64,000 nt of DNA from Budorcas taxicolor (lineage: Eukaryota; Chordata; Mammalia; Artiodactyla; Bovidae): NCBI RefSeq assembly GCF_023091745.1, contig NW_026292709.1:1-64000 (forward strand), given 5' to 3'. The translations under genes and the position numbers were made by a program. A model generated the notes under the pieces. It saw only the letters and a program-made list of their open reading frames with translations. It was not told where the DNA came from and ran no database searches. How positions within the stretch are numbered: position 1 is the first letter of the stretch; each line of letters opens with the position of its first letter. Below are positions 33,301 through 46,700 of the stretch, piece by piece.

Positions 33301-36300
33301 GTGCAAAGGCAAGGCAGGAGTGGAGCTGAGGCCAGGAAGGCGCCAGGAGCGTCTGCCTGTCTGGCGCAGCCTGCTCCTTCCCGGGCAGGAAGCCTAGCAG
33401 CGAGGCAAGTCTGGGCAAGGCTCGCCCAGGGCAGAGCAGCCTCACGCCAGCCACTCTGCCAGATCGGGCCTCTGAGCAGAGCTGGAGCTCTGCCGTACTG
33501 GAGGCTCACTGGGCTCCGCCCAAGGAGTGAGTGCAGACGCACGCAGCTGGGCTGCCTCCTCTTCTCCCGAGGAGGCTCGCTTCCCGCATGCTGTGCGCTA
33601 GGCTTCCAGGCGGGGGCGCCCCGCGCCCCCTACAGGTCTTGGCTCAGGGGCTGCTTCCCTGGAGCTGGGGCTGCCGGCGGGAGCCCAGACACGCAGGGGC
33701 AGGCCCCACCACCTGCACACGTCTCTGCCGGGGAGCAGAGCGCTAGGGACATGACGTCTGTCAGGCACCTTCTGGGCGCCCACGGAGTCAGCCTCCGGGA
33801 GTGTGGGGCTGCAGACCACAGCCAGGGGACCTGGGAGCCTTGTGCTCTCCGTGCGGCGCTGAGTCTGGGCGGCCAAGCAACCGCTGGTGGAGCCCTGCAC
33901 TTGCCCTCCCCTCCCCTCTACGAGAGGCCTCACTGCTGGAGGGCTCGGCAGTGTGCAAGCCACCGGCTCCTAAGCCTTCCCCAAGGACGCCCGGGGCCTA
34001 GATGCAAAGGCAAGGCAGGAGTGGAGCTGAGGCCAGGAAGGCGCCAGTGGCCTCTCCCAGCATCGCACAGCCTGCTCCTTCCCGGGCAGCAAGCCTAGCA
34101 GCGAGGCAAGCCTGGGCAAGTCTCGCCCAGGGCAGAGCAGCCTCGCGCAAGGCACTTGACTAGATCTGGCCTCTGAGCAGAGCTGGAGCTCTGCCGTCCT
34201 GGAGGCACACTCGGCTCGGCCCAAGCAGGGCTTGCAGCTGCACGCGGCTTGGCTCCCTCGACTCTTCCCAAGGAGGCTCGCTTCCAAGCGGACCGTGCAC
34301 TTGGCTTCCAGGCAGGGACGCCCCGCGCCTCCTGCAGGTCTTGGCACAGGGGCTGCTTCCCCTGAGCGGAGGCTGTGGGCGGCAGCCCAGACACGCAGGG
34401 GCAGGCCCCAACCACCTGCACACGTCTCTGCTGGTGGGGAGAGCACTAGGGAAATGACGTCTGTCAGGCACCTTCTGGGCGCTCACGGAGTCAGCCTCCG
34501 GGTGTGTGGGGCTGCAGACCACAGCCAGGGGCCCTGGGAAGCCTGGTGCTCTCCGTGCTGTGCTGAGTCTGGGCGGCCAAGCGACCGCTGGAGGAGCCCT
34601 GCACTTGCCATTCCCTTCCCTATGACAGAGCTCTCACGGCTGGAGGGCTTGGCAGCGTGCACCCCACCGGCCCCTAAGCCCTCCGCAAGGACGCCTGGGG
34701 ACTAGGTGCAAAGGCAAGGCAGGAGTGGAGCTGAGGCCAGGAAGGCGCCAGGAGCGTCTGCCTGTCTGGCGCAGCCTGCTCCTTCCCGGGCAGGAAGCCT
34801 AGCAGCGAGGCAAGTCTGGGCAAGGCTCGCCCAGGGCAGAGCAGCCTCACGCCAGCCACTCTGCCAGATCGGGCCTCTGAGCAGAGCTGGAGCTCTGCCG
34901 TACTGGAGGCTCACTGGGCTCCGCCCAAGGAGTGAGTGCAGACGCACGCAGCTGGGCTGCCTCCTCTTCTCCCGAGGAGGCTCGCTTCCCGCATGCTGTG
35001 CGCTAGGCTTCCAGGCGGGGGCGCCCCGCGCCCCCTACAGGTCTTGGCTCAGGGGCTGCTTCCCTGGAGCTGGGGCTGCCGGCGGGAGCCCAGACACGCA
35101 GGGGCAGGCCCCACCACCTGCACACGTCTCTGCCGGGGAGCAGAGCGCTAGGGACATGACGTCTGTCAGGCACCTTCTGGGCGCCCACGGAGTCAGCCTC
35201 CGGGAGTGTGGGGCTGCAGACCACAGCCAGGGGACCTGGGAGCCTTGTGCTCTCCGTGCGGCGCTGAGTCTGGGCGGCCAAGCAACCGCTGGTGGAGCCC
35301 TGCACTTGCCCTCCCCTCCCCTCTACGAGAGGCCTCACTGCTGGAGGGCTCGGCAGTGTGCAAGCCACCGGCTCCTAAGCCTTCCCCAAGGACGCCCGGG
35401 GCCTAGATGCAAAGGCAAGGCAGGAGTGGAGCTGAGGCCAGGAAGGCGCCAGTGGCCTCTCCCAGCATCGCACAGCCTGCTCCTTCCCGGGCAGCAAGCC
35501 TAGCAGCGAGGCAAGCCTGGGCAAGTCTCGCCCAGGGCAGAGCAGCCTCGCGCAAGGCACTTGACTAGATCCGGCCTCTGAGCAGAGCTGGAGCTCTGCC
35601 GTCCTGGAGGCACACTCGGCTCGGCCCAAGCAGGGCTTGCAGCTGCACGCGGCTTGGCTCCCTCGACTCTTCCCAAGGAGGCTCGCTTCCAAGCGGACCG
35701 TGCACTTGGCTTCCAGGCAGGGACGCCCCGCGCCTCCTGCAGGTCTTGGCACAGGGGCTGCTTCCCCTGAGCGGAGGCTGTGGGCGGCAGCCCAGACACG
35801 CAGGGGCAGGCCCCAACCACCTGCACACGTCTCTGCTGGTGGGGAGAGCACTAGGGAAATGACGTCTGTCAGGCACCTTCTGGGCGCTCACGGAGTCAGC
35901 CTCCGGGTGTGTGGGGCTGCAGACCACAGCCAGGGGCCCTGGGAAGCCTGGTGCTCTCCGTGCTGTGCTGAGTCTGGGCGGCCAAGCGACCGCTGGAGGA
36001 GCCCTGCACTTGCCAGTCCCTTCCCTATGACAGAGCTCTCACGGCTGGAGGGCTTGGCAGCGTGCACCCCACCGGCCCCTAAGCCCTCCGCAAGGACGCC
36101 TGGGGACTAGGTGCAAAGGCAAGGCAGGAGTGGAGCTGAGGCCAGGAAGGCGCCAGGAGCGTCTGCCTGTCTGGCGCAGCCTGCTCCTTCCCGGGCAGGA
36201 AGCCTAGCAGCGAGGCAAGTCTGGGCAAGGCTCGCCCAGGGCAGAGCAGCCTCACGCCAGCCACTCTGCCAGATCGGGCCTCTGAGCAGAGCTGGAGCTC

Positions 36301-38160
36301 TGCCGTACTGGAGGCTCACTGGGCTCCGCCCAAGGAGTGAGTGCAGACGCACGCAGCTGGGCTGCCTCCTCTTCTCCCGAGGAGGCTCGCTTCCCGCATG
36401 CTGTGCGCTAGGCTTCCAGGCGGGGGCGCCCCGCGCCCCCTACAGGTCTTGGCTCAGGGGCTGCTTCCCTGGAGCTGGGGCTGCCGGCGGGAGCCCAGAC
36501 ACGCAGGGGCAGGCCCCACCACCTGCACACGTCTCTGCCGGGGAGCAGAGCGCTAGGGACATGACGTCTGTCAGGCACCTTCTGGGCGCCCACGGAGTCA
36601 GCCTCCGGGAGTGTGGGGCTGCAGACCACAGCCAGGGGACCTGGGAGCCTTGTGCTCTCCGTGCGGCGCTGAGTCTGGGCGGCCAAGCAACCGCTGGTGG
36701 AGCCCTGCACTTGCCCTCCCCTCCCCTCTACGAGAGGCCTCACTGCTGGAGGGCTCGGCAGTGTGCAAGCCACCGGCTCCTAAGCCTTCCCCAAGGACGC
36801 CCGGGGCCTAGATGCAAAGGCAAGGCAGGAGTGGAGCTGAGGCCAGGAAGGCGCCAGTGGCCTCTCCCAGCATCGCACAGCCTGCTCCTTCCCGGGCAGC
36901 AAGCCTAGCAGCGAGGCAAGCCTGGGCAAGTCTCGCCCAGGGCAGAGCAGCCTCGCGCAAGGCACTTGACTAGATCCGGCCTCTGAGCAGAGCTGGAGCT
37001 CTGCCGTCCTGGAGGCACACTCGGCTCGGCCCAAGCAGGGCTTGCAGCTGCACGCGGCTTGGCTCCCTCGACTCTTCCCAAGGAGGCTCGCTTCCAAGCG
37101 GACCGTGCACTTGGCTTCCAGGCAGGGACGCCCCGCGCCTCCTGCAGGTCTTGGCACAGGGGCTGCTTCCCCTGAGCGGAGGCTGTGGGCGGCAGCCCAG
37201 ACACGCAGGGGCAGGCCCCAACCACCTGCACACGTCTCTGCTGGTGGGGAGAGCACTAGGGAAATGACGTCTGTCAGGCACCTTCTGGGCGCTCACGGAG
37301 TCAGCCTCCGGGTGTGTGGGGCTGCAGACCACAGCCAGGGGCCCTGGGAAGCCTGGTGCTCTCCGTGCTGTGCTGAGTCTGGGCGGCCAAGCGACCGCTG
37401 GAGGAGCCCTGCACTTGCCATTCCCTTCCCTATGACAGAGCTCTCACGGCTGGAGGGCTTGGCAGCGTGCACCCCACCGGCCCCTAAGCCCTCCGCAAGG
37501 ACGCCTGGGGACTAGGTGCAAAGGCAAGGCAGGAGTGGAGCTGAGGCCAGGAAGGCGCCAGGAGCGTCTGCCTGTCTGGCGCAGCCTGCTCCTTCCCGGG
37601 CAGGAAGCCTAGCAGCGAGGCAAGTCTGGGCAAGGCTCGCCCAGGGCAGAGCAGCCTCACGCCAGCCACTCTGCCAGATCGGGCCTCTGAGCAGAGCTGG
37701 AGCTCTGCCGTACTGGAGGCTCACTGGGCTCCGCCCAAGGAGTGAGTGCAGACGCACGCAGCTGGGCTGCCTCCTCTTCTCCCGAGGAGGCTCGCTTCCC
37801 GCATGCTGTGCGCTAGGCTTCCAGGCGGGGGCGCCCCGCGCCCCCTACAGGTCTTGGCTCAGGGGCTGCTTCCCTGGAGCTGGGGCTGCCGGCGGGAGCC
37901 CAGACACGCAGGGGCAGGCCCCACCACCTGCACACGTCTCTGCCGGGGAGCAGAGCGCTAGGGACATGACGTCTGTCAGGCACCTTCTGGGCGCCCACGG
38001 AGTCAGCCTCCGGGAGTGTGGGGCTGCAGACCACAGCCAGGGGACCTGGGAGCCTTGTGCTCTCCGTGCGGCGCTGAGTCTGGGCGGCCAAGCAACCGCT
38101 GGTGGAGCCCTGCACTTGCCCTCCCCTCCCCTCTACGAGAGGCCTCACTGCTGGAGGGCT
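33301..38160 (+). repeat. HOR units U24-U26 and the first part of U27, backbone type
   Basis: Units start at 33301, 34706, 36111 and 37516. Marker pairs are C/T, C/G, C/T and, for U27, C in its B monomer. U24 has C to T at 34167 (TAGATCTGG), an allele that reappears inside the divergent block at 39787, four units away. The B monomer of U27 is ordinary up to about 38160, where the divergent block begins. Confidence 0.9.
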
Positions 38161-40755
38161 TGGCAGTGTGCAAGCCACCGGCTCCTAAGCCTTCCCCAAG
38201 GACGCCCGGGGCCTAGATGCAAAGGCAAGGCAGGAGTGGAGCTGAGGCCAGGAAGGCGCCAGTGGCCTCTCCCAGCATCGCACAGCCTGCTCCTTCCTGG
38301 GCAGCAAGTCTAGCAGCGAGGCAAGCGTGGGCAAGTCTCGCCCAGGGCAGAGCAGCCTCGCGCAAGGCACTTGACTAGATCCGGCCTCTGAGCAGAGCTG
38401 GAGCTCTGCCGTCCTGGAGGCACACTCGGCTCGGCCCAAGCAGGGATTGCAGCTGCACGCGTCTTGGCTCCCTCGACTCTTCCCAAGGAGGCTCGCTTCC
38501 AAGCAGACTGTGCACTTGGCTTCCAGGCAGGGACGCCCCGCGCCTCCTGCAGGTCTTGGCACAGGGGCTGCTTCCCCTGAGCTGAGGCTGTGGGCGGCAG
38601 CCCAGACACGCAGGGGCAGGCCCCAACCACCTGCACACGTCTCTGCTGGTTGGGAGAGCACTAGGGAAATGACGTCTGTCAGGCAGCTTCTGGGCGCTCA
38701 CGGAGTCAGCCTCCGGGTGTGTGGGGCTGCAGACCACAGCCAGGGGCCCTGGGAAGCCTGGTGCTCTCCGTGCTGTGCTGAGTCTGGGCGGCCAAGCGAG
38801 CGCTGGAGGAGCCCTGCCCTTGCCATTCCCTTCCCTATGACAGAGCTCTCACGGCTGGAGGGCTTGGCAGCGGGCACCCCACCGGCCCCTAAGCCCTCCG
38901 CAAGGACGCCTGGGGACTAGGTGCAAAGGCAAGGCAGGAGTGGAGCTGAGGCCAGGAAGGCGCCAGGAGCGTCTGCCTGTCTCGCGCAGCCTGCTCCTTC
39001 CCGGGCAGGAATCCTAGCAGCGACGCAAGTCTGGGCAAGGCTCGCCCAGGGCAGAGCAGCCTCACGCCAGCAACTCTGCCAGATCGGGCCTCTGAGCAGA
39101 GCTGGAGCTCTGCCGTACTGGAGGCTCACTGGGCTCCGCCCAAGGAGTGATTGCAGACGCACGCAGCTGGGCTGCCTCCTCTTCTCCCGAGGAGGCTCGC
39201 TTCCCGCGTGCTGTGCACCAGGCTTCCAGGCGGGGGCGCCCCGCGCCTCCTACAGGTCTTGCCTCAGGGGCTGCTTCCCTGGAGCTGGGGCTGCCGGCGG
39301 GAGCCCAGACACGCAGGGGCAGGCCCCACCACCTGCACACGTCTCTGCTGGGGAGCAGAGCGCTAGGGACATGACGTCTGTCAGGCACCTTCTGGGCGCC
39401 CACGGAGTCAGCCTCCGGGAGTGCGGGGCTGCAGACCACAGCCAGGGGACCTGGGAGCCTTGTGCTCTCCGTGCGGCGCTGAGTCTGGGCGGCCAAGCAA
39501 CCGCTGGTGGAGCCCTGCACTTGCCCTCCCCTCCCCTCTACGAGAGGCCTCACTGCTGGAGGGCTCGGCAGTGTGCAAGCCACCGGCTCCTAAGCCTTCC
39601 CCAAGGACGCCCGGGGCCTAGATGCAAAGGCAAGGCAGGAGTGGAGCTGAGGCCAGGAAGGCGCCAGTGGCCTCTCCCAGCATCGCACAGCCTGCTCCTT
39701 CCTGGGCAGCAAGCCTAGCAGCGAGGCAAGCCTGGGCAAGTCTCGCCCAGGGCAGAGCAGCCTCGCGCAAGGCACTTGACTAGATCTGGCCTCTGAGCAG
39801 AGCTGGAGCTCTGCCGTCCTGGAGGCACACTCGGCTCGGCCCAAGCAGGGATTGCAGCTGCACGCGTCTTGGCTCCCTCGACTCTTCCCAAGGAGGCTCG
39901 CTTCCAAGCGGACCGTGCACTTGGCTTCCAGGCAGGGACGCCCCGCGCCTCCTGCAGGTCTTGGCACAGGGGCTGCTTCCCCTGAGCTGAGGCTGTGGGC
40001 GGCAGCCCAGACACGCAGGGGCAGGCCCCAACCACCTGCACACGTCTCTGCTGGTTGGGAGAGCACTAGGGAAATGACGTCTGTCAGGCAGCTTCTGGGC
40101 GCTCACGGAGTCAGCCTCCGGGTGTGTGGGGCTGCAGACCACAGCCAGGGGCCCTGGGAAGCCTGGTGCTCTCCGTGCTGTGCTGAGTCTGGGCGGCCAA
40201 GCGAGCGCTGGAGGAGCCCTGCACTTGCCATTCCCTTCCCTATGACAGAGCTCTCACGGCTGGAGGGCTTGGCAGCGGGCACCCCACCGGCCCCTAAGCC
40301 CTCCGCAAGGACGCCTGGGGACTAGGTGCAAAGGCAAGGCAGGAGTGGAGCTGAGGCCAGGAAGGCGCCAGGAGCGTCTGCCTGTCTCGCGCAGCCTGCT
40401 CCTTCCCGGGCAGGAAGCCTAGCAGCGAGGCAAGTCTGGGCAAGGCTCGCCCAGGGCAGAGCAGCCTCACGCCAGCAACTCTGCCAGATCGGGCCTCTGA
40501 GCAGAGCTGGAGCTCTGCCGTACTGGAGGCTCACTGGGCTCCGCCCAAGGAGTGATTGCAGACGCACGCAGCTGGGCTGCCTCCTCTTCTCCCGAGGAGG
40601 CTCGCTTCCCGCGTGCTGTGCACCAGGCTTCCAGGCGGGGGCGCCCCGCGCATCCTACAGGTCTTGCCTCAGGGGCTGCTTCCCTGGAGCTGGGGCTGCC
40701 GGCGGGAGCCCAGACACGCAGGGGCAGGCCCCACCACCTGCACACGTCTCTGCTG
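38161..40755 (+). repeat. Divergent HOR block 1 (rest of U27, all of U28, most of U29 B monomer)
   Basis: From T at 38161 (GGCTTGGCAG) to about 40755 the units carry a shared set of variants absent from the neighbouring backbone. In A: CTTCCTGGGC, GGATTGCAG (38444-38452), CGTCTTGG, GAGCTGAGG, GGTTGGG, AGGCAGCTTC, GCGAGCGC and GCGGGCACC. In B: TCTCGCGCAG, GTGATTGCAG (39148-39156), GTGCTGTGCACCAGG, CCTCCTACAGG, CTTGCCTC and TCTGCTGGGG. The right junction lies between 40755 and the normal sequence at about 41106. The phase of 1,405 bp is kept, so this is a variant of the same HOR and not an insertion. Confidence 0.9.
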
Positions 40756-43700
40756 GGGAGCAGAGCGCTAGGGACATGACGTCTGTCAGGCACCTTCTGG
40801 GCGCCCACGGAGTCAGCCTCCGGGAGTGTGGGGCTGCAGACCACAGCCAGGGGACCTGGGAGCCTTGTGCTCTCCGTGCGGCGCTGAGTCTGGGCGGCCA
40901 AGCAACCGCTGGTGGAGCCCTGCACTTGCCCTCCCCTCCCCTCTACGAGAGGCCTCACTGCTGGAGGGCTCGGCAGTGTGCAAGCCACCGGCTCCTAAGC
41001 CTTCCCCAAGGACGCCCGGGGCCTAGATGCAAAGGCAAGGCAGGAGTGGAGCTGAGGCCAGGAAGGCGCCAGTGGCCTCTCCCAGCATCGCACAGCCTGC
41101 TCCTTCCCGGGCAGCAAGCCTAGCAGCGAGGCAAGCCTGGGCAAGTCTCGCCCAGGGCAGAGCAGCCTCGCGCAAGGCACTTGACTAGATCCGGCCTCTG
41201 AGCAGAGCTGGAGCTCTGCCGTCCTGGAGGCACACTCGGCTCGGCCCAAGCAGGGCTTGCAGCTGCACGCGGCTTGGCTCCCTCGACTCTTCCCAAGGAG
41301 GCTCGCTTCCAAGCGGACCGTGCACTTGGCTTCCAGGCAGGGACGCCCCGCGCCTCCTGCAGGTCTTGGCACAGGGGCTGCTTCCCCTGAGCGGAGGCTG
41401 TGGGCGGCAGCCCAGACACGCAGGGGCAGGCCCCAACCACCTGCACACGTCTCTGCTGGTGGGGAGAGCACTAGGGAAATGACGTCTGTCAGGCACCTTC
41501 TGGGCGCTCACGGAGTCAGCCTCCGGGTGTGTGGGGCTGCAGACCACAGCCAGGGGCCCTGGGAAGCCTGGTGCTCTCCGTGCTGTGCTGAGTCTGGGCG
41601 GCCAAGCGACCGCTGGAGGAGCCCTGCACTTGCCATTCCCTTCCCTATGACAGAGCTCTCACGGCTGGAGGGCTTGGCAGCGTGCACCCCACCGGCCCCT
41701 AAGCCCTCCGCAAGGACGCCTGGGGACTAGGTGCAAAGGCAAGGCAGGAGTGGAGCTGAGGCCAGGAAGGCGCCAGGAGCGTCTGCCTGTCTGGCGCAGC
41801 CTGCTCCTTCCCGGGCAGGAAGCCTAGCAGCGAGGCAAGTCTGGGCAAGGCTCGCCCAGGGCAGAGCAGCCTCACGCCAGCCACTCTGCCAGATCGGGCC
41901 TCTGAGCAGAGCTGGAGCTCTGCCGTACTGGAGGCTCACTGGGCTCCGCCCAAGGAGTGAGTGCAGACGCACGCAGCTGGGCTGCCTCCTCTTCTCCCGA
42001 GGAGGCTCGCTTCCCGCATGCTGTGCGCTAGGCTTCCAGGCGGGGGCGCCCCGCGCCCCCTACAGGTCTTGGCTCAGGGGCTGCTTCCCTGGAGCTGGGG
42101 CTGCCGGCGGGAGCCCAGACACGCAGGGGCAGGCCCCACCACCTGCACACGTCTCTGCCGGGGAGCAGAGCGCTAGGGACATGACGTCTGTCAGGCACCT
42201 TCTGGGCGCCCACGGAGTCAGCCTCCGGGAGTGTGGGGCTGCAGACCACAGCCAGGGGACCTGGGAGCCTTGTGCTCTCCGTGCGGCGCTGAGTCTGGGC
42301 GGCCAAGCAACCGCTGGTGGAGCCCTGCACTTGCCCTCCCCTCCCCTCTACGAGAGGCCTCACTGCTGGAGGGCTCGGCAGTGTGCAAGCCACCGGCTCC
42401 TAAGCCTTCCCCAAGGACGCCCGGGGCCTAGATGCAAAGGCAAGGCAGGAGTGGAGCTGAGGCCAGGAAGGCGCCAGTGGCCTCTCCCAGCATCGCACAG
42501 CCTGCTCCTTCCCGGGCAGCAAGCCTAGCAGCGAGGCAAGCCTGGGCAAGTCTCGCCCAGGGCAGAGCAGCCTCGCGCAAGGCACTTGACTAGATCCGGC
42601 CTCTGAGCAGAGCTGGAGCTCTGCCGTCCTGGAGGCACACTCGGCTCGGCCCAAGCAGGGCTTGCAGCTGCACGCGGCTTGGCTCCCTCGACTCTTCCCA
42701 AGGAGGCTCGCTTCCAAGCGGACCGTGCACTTGGCTTCCAGGCAGGGACGCCCCGCGCCTCCTGCAGGTCTTGGCACAGGGGCTGCTTCCCCTGAGCGGA
42801 GGCTGTGGGCGGCAGCCCAGACACGCAGGGGCAGGCCCCAACCACCTGCACACGTCTCTGCTGGTGGGGAGAGCACTAGGGAAATGACGTCTGTCAGGCA
42901 CCTTCTGGGCGCTCACGGAGTCAGCCTCCGGGTGTGTGGGGCTGCAGACCACAGCCAGGGGCCCTGGGAAGCCTGGTGCTCTCCGTGCTGTGCTGAGTCT
43001 GGGCGGCCAAGCGACCGCTGGAGGAGCCCTGCACTTGCCAGTCCCTTCCCTATGACAGAGCTCTCACGGCTGGAGGGCTTGGCAGCGTGCACCCCACCGG
43101 CCCCTAAGCCCTCCGCAAGGACGCCTGGGGACTAGGTGCAAAGGCAAGGCAGGAGTGGAGCTGAGGCCAGGAAGGCGCCAGGAGCGTCTGCCTGTCTGGC
43201 GCAGCCTGCTCCTTCCCGGGCAGGAAGCCTAGCAGCGAGGCAAGTCTGGGCAAGGCTCGCCCAGGGCAGAGCAGCCTCACGCCAGCAACTCTGCCAGATC
43301 GGGCCTCTGAGCAGAGCTGGAGCTCTGCCGTACTGGAGGCTCACTGGGCTCCGCCCAAGGAGTGAGTGCAGACGCACGCAGCTGGGCTGCCTCCTCTTCT
43401 CCCGAGGAGGCTCGCTTCCCGCATGCTGTGCGCTAGGCTTCCAGGCGGGGGCGCCCCGCGCCCCCTACAGGTCTTGGCTCAGGGGCTGCTTCCCTGGAGC
43501 TGGGGCTGCCGGCGGGAGCCCAGACACGCAGGGGCAGGCCCCACCACCTGCACACGTCTCTGCCGGGGAGCAGAGCGCTAGGGACATGACGTCTGTCAGG
43601 CACCTTCTGGGCGCCCACGGAGTCAGCCTCCGGGAGTGTGGGGCTGCAGACCACAGCCAGGGGACCTGGGAGCCTTGTGCTCTCCGTGCGGCGCTGAGTC

Positions 43701-46700
43701 TGGGCGGCCAAGCAACCGCTGGTGGAGCCCTGCACTTGCCCTCCCCTCCCCTCTACGAGAGGCCTCACTGCTGGAGGGCTCGGCAGTGTGCAAGCCACCG
43801 GCTCCTAAGCCTTCCCCAAGGACGCCCGGGGCCTAGATGCAAAGGCAAGGCAGGAGTGGAGCTGAGGCCAGGAAGGCGCCAGTGGCCTCTCCCAGCATCG
43901 CACAGCCTGCTCCTTCCCGGGCAGCAAGCCTAGCAGCGAGGCAAGCCTGGGCAAGTCTCGCCCAGGGCAGAGCAGCCTCGCGCAAGGCACTTGACTAGAT
44001 CCGGCCTCTGAGCAGAGCTGGAGCTCTGCCGTCCTGGAGGCACACTCGGCTCGGCCCAAGCAGGGCTTGCAGCTGCACGCGGCTTGGCTCCCTCGACTCT
44101 TCCCAAGGAGGCTCGCTTCCAAGCGGACCGTGCACTTGGCTTCCAGGCAGGGACGCCCCGCGCCTCCTGCAGGTCTTGGCACAGGGGCTGCTTCCCCTGA
44201 GCGGAGGCTGTGGGCGGCAGCCCAGACACGCAGGGGCAGGCCCCAACCACCTGCACACGTCTCTGCTGGTGGGGAGAGCACTAGGGAAATGACGTCTGTC
44301 AGGCACCTTCTGGGCGCTCACGGAGTCAGCCTCCGGGTGTGTGGGGCTGCAGACCACAGCCAGGGGCCCTGGGAAGCCTGGTGCTCTCCGTGCTGTGCTG
44401 AGTCTGGGCGGCCAAGCGACCGCTGGAGGAGCCCTGCACTTGCCAGTCCCTTCCCTATGACAGAGCTCTCACGGCTGGAGGGCTTGGCAGCGTGCACCCC
44501 ACCGGCCCCTAAGCCCTCCGCAAGGACGCCTGGGGACTAGGTGCAAAGGCAAGGCAGGAGTGGAGCTGAGGCCAGGAAGGCGCCAGGAGCGTCTGCCTGT
44601 CTGGCGCAGCCTGCTCCTTCCCGGGCAGGAAGCCTAGCAGCGAGGCAAGTCTGGGCAAGGCTCGCCCAGGGCAGAGCAGCCTCACGCCAGCCACTCTGCC
44701 AGATCGGGCCTCTGAGCAGAGCTGGAGCTCTGCCGTACTGGAGGCTCACTGGGCTCCGCCCAAGGAGTGAGTGCAGACGCACGCAGCTGGGCTGCCTCCT
44801 CTTCTCCCGAGGAGGCTCGCTTCCCGCATGCTGTGCGCTAGGCTTCCAGGCGGGGGCGCCCCGCGCCCCCTACAGGTCTTGGCTCAGGGGCTGCTTCCCT
44901 GGAGCTGGGGCTGCCGGCGGGAGCCCAGACACGCAGGGGCAGGCCCCACCACCTGCACACGTCTCTGCCGGGGAGCAGAGCGCTAGGGACATGACGTCTG
45001 TCAGGCACCTTCTGGGCGCCCACGGAGTCAGCCTCCGGGAGTGTGGGGCTGCAGACCACAGCCAGGGGACCTGGGAGCCTTGTGCTCTCCGTGCGGCGCT
45101 GAGTCTGGGCGGCCAAGCAACCGCTGGTGGAGCCCTGCACTTGCCCTCCCCTCCCCTCTACGAGAGGCCTCACTGCTGGAGGGCTCGGCAGTGTGCAAGC
45201 CACCGGCTCCTAAGCCTTCCCCAAGGACGCCCGGGGCCTAGATGCAAAGGCAAGGCAGGAGTGGAGCTGAGGCCAGGAAGGCGCCAGTGGCCTCTCCCAG
45301 CATCGCACAGCCTGCTCCTTCCCGGGCAGCAAGCCTAGCAGCGAGGCAAGCCTGGGCAAGTCTCGCCCAGGGCAGAGCAGCCTCGCGCAAGGCACTTGAC
45401 TAGATCCGGCCTCTGAGCAGAGCTGGAGCTCTGCCGTCCTGGAGGCACACTCGGCTCGGCCCAAGCAGGGCTTGCAGCTGCACGCGGCTTGGCTCCCTCG
45501 ACTCTTCCCAAGGAGGCTCGCTTCCAAGCGGACCGTGCACTTGGCTTCCAGGCAGGGACGCCCCGCGCCTCCTGCAGGTCTTGGCACAGGGGCTGCTTCC
45601 CCTGAGCGGAGGCTGTGGGCGGCAGCCCAGACACGCAGGGGCAGGCCCCAACCACCTGCACACGTCTCTGCTGGTGGGGAGAGCACTAGGGAAATGACGT
45701 CTGTCAGGCACCTTCTGGGCGCTCACGGAGTCAGCCTCCGGGTGTGTGGGGCTGCAGACCACAGCCAGGGGCCCTGGGAAGCCTGGTGCTCTCCGTGCTG
45801 TGCTGAGTCTGGGCGGCCAAGCGACCGCTGGAGGAGCCCTGCACTTGCCAGTCCCTTCCCTATGACAGAGCTCTCACGGCTGGAGGGCTTGGCAGCGTGC
45901 ACCCCACCGGCCCCTAAGCCCTCCGCAAGGACGCCTGGGGACTAGGTGCAAAGGCAAGGCAGGAGTGGAGCTGAGGCCAGGAAGGCGCCAGGAGCGTCTG
46001 CCTGTCTGGCGCAGCCTGCTCCTTCCCGGGCAGGAAGCCTAGCAGCGAGGCAAGTCTGGGCAAGGCTCGCCCAGGGCAGAGCAGCCTCACGCCAGCAACT
46101 CTGCCAGATCGGGCCTCTGAGCAGAGCTGGAGCTCTGCCGTACTGGAGGCTCACTGGGCTCCGCCCAAGGAGTGAGTGCAGACGCACGCAGCTGGGCTGC
46201 CTCCTCTTCTCCCGAGGAGGCTCGCTTCCCGCATGCTGTGCGCTAGGCTTCCAGGCGGGGGCGCCCCGCGCCCCCTACAGGTCTTGGCTCAGGGGCTGCT
46301 TCCCTGGAGCTGGGGCTGCCGGCGGGAGCCCAGACACGCAGGGGCAGGCCCCACCACCTGCACACGTCTCTGCCGGGGAGCAGAGCGCTAGGGACATGAC
46401 GTCTGTCAGGCACCTTCTGGGCGCCCACGGAGTCAGCCTCCGGGAGTGTGGGGCTGCAGACCACAGCCAGGGGACCTGGGAGCCTTGTGCTCTCCGTGCG
46501 GCGCTGAGTCTGGGCGGCCAAGCAACCGCTGGTGGAGCCCTGCACTTGCCCTCCCCTCCCCTCTACGAGAGGCCTCACTGCTGGAGGGCTCGGCAGTGTG
46601 CAAGCCACCGGCTCCTAAGCCTTCCCCAAGGACGCCCGGGGCCTAGATGCAAAGGCAAGGCAGGAGTGGAGCTGAGGCCAGGAAGGCGCCAGTGGCCTCT

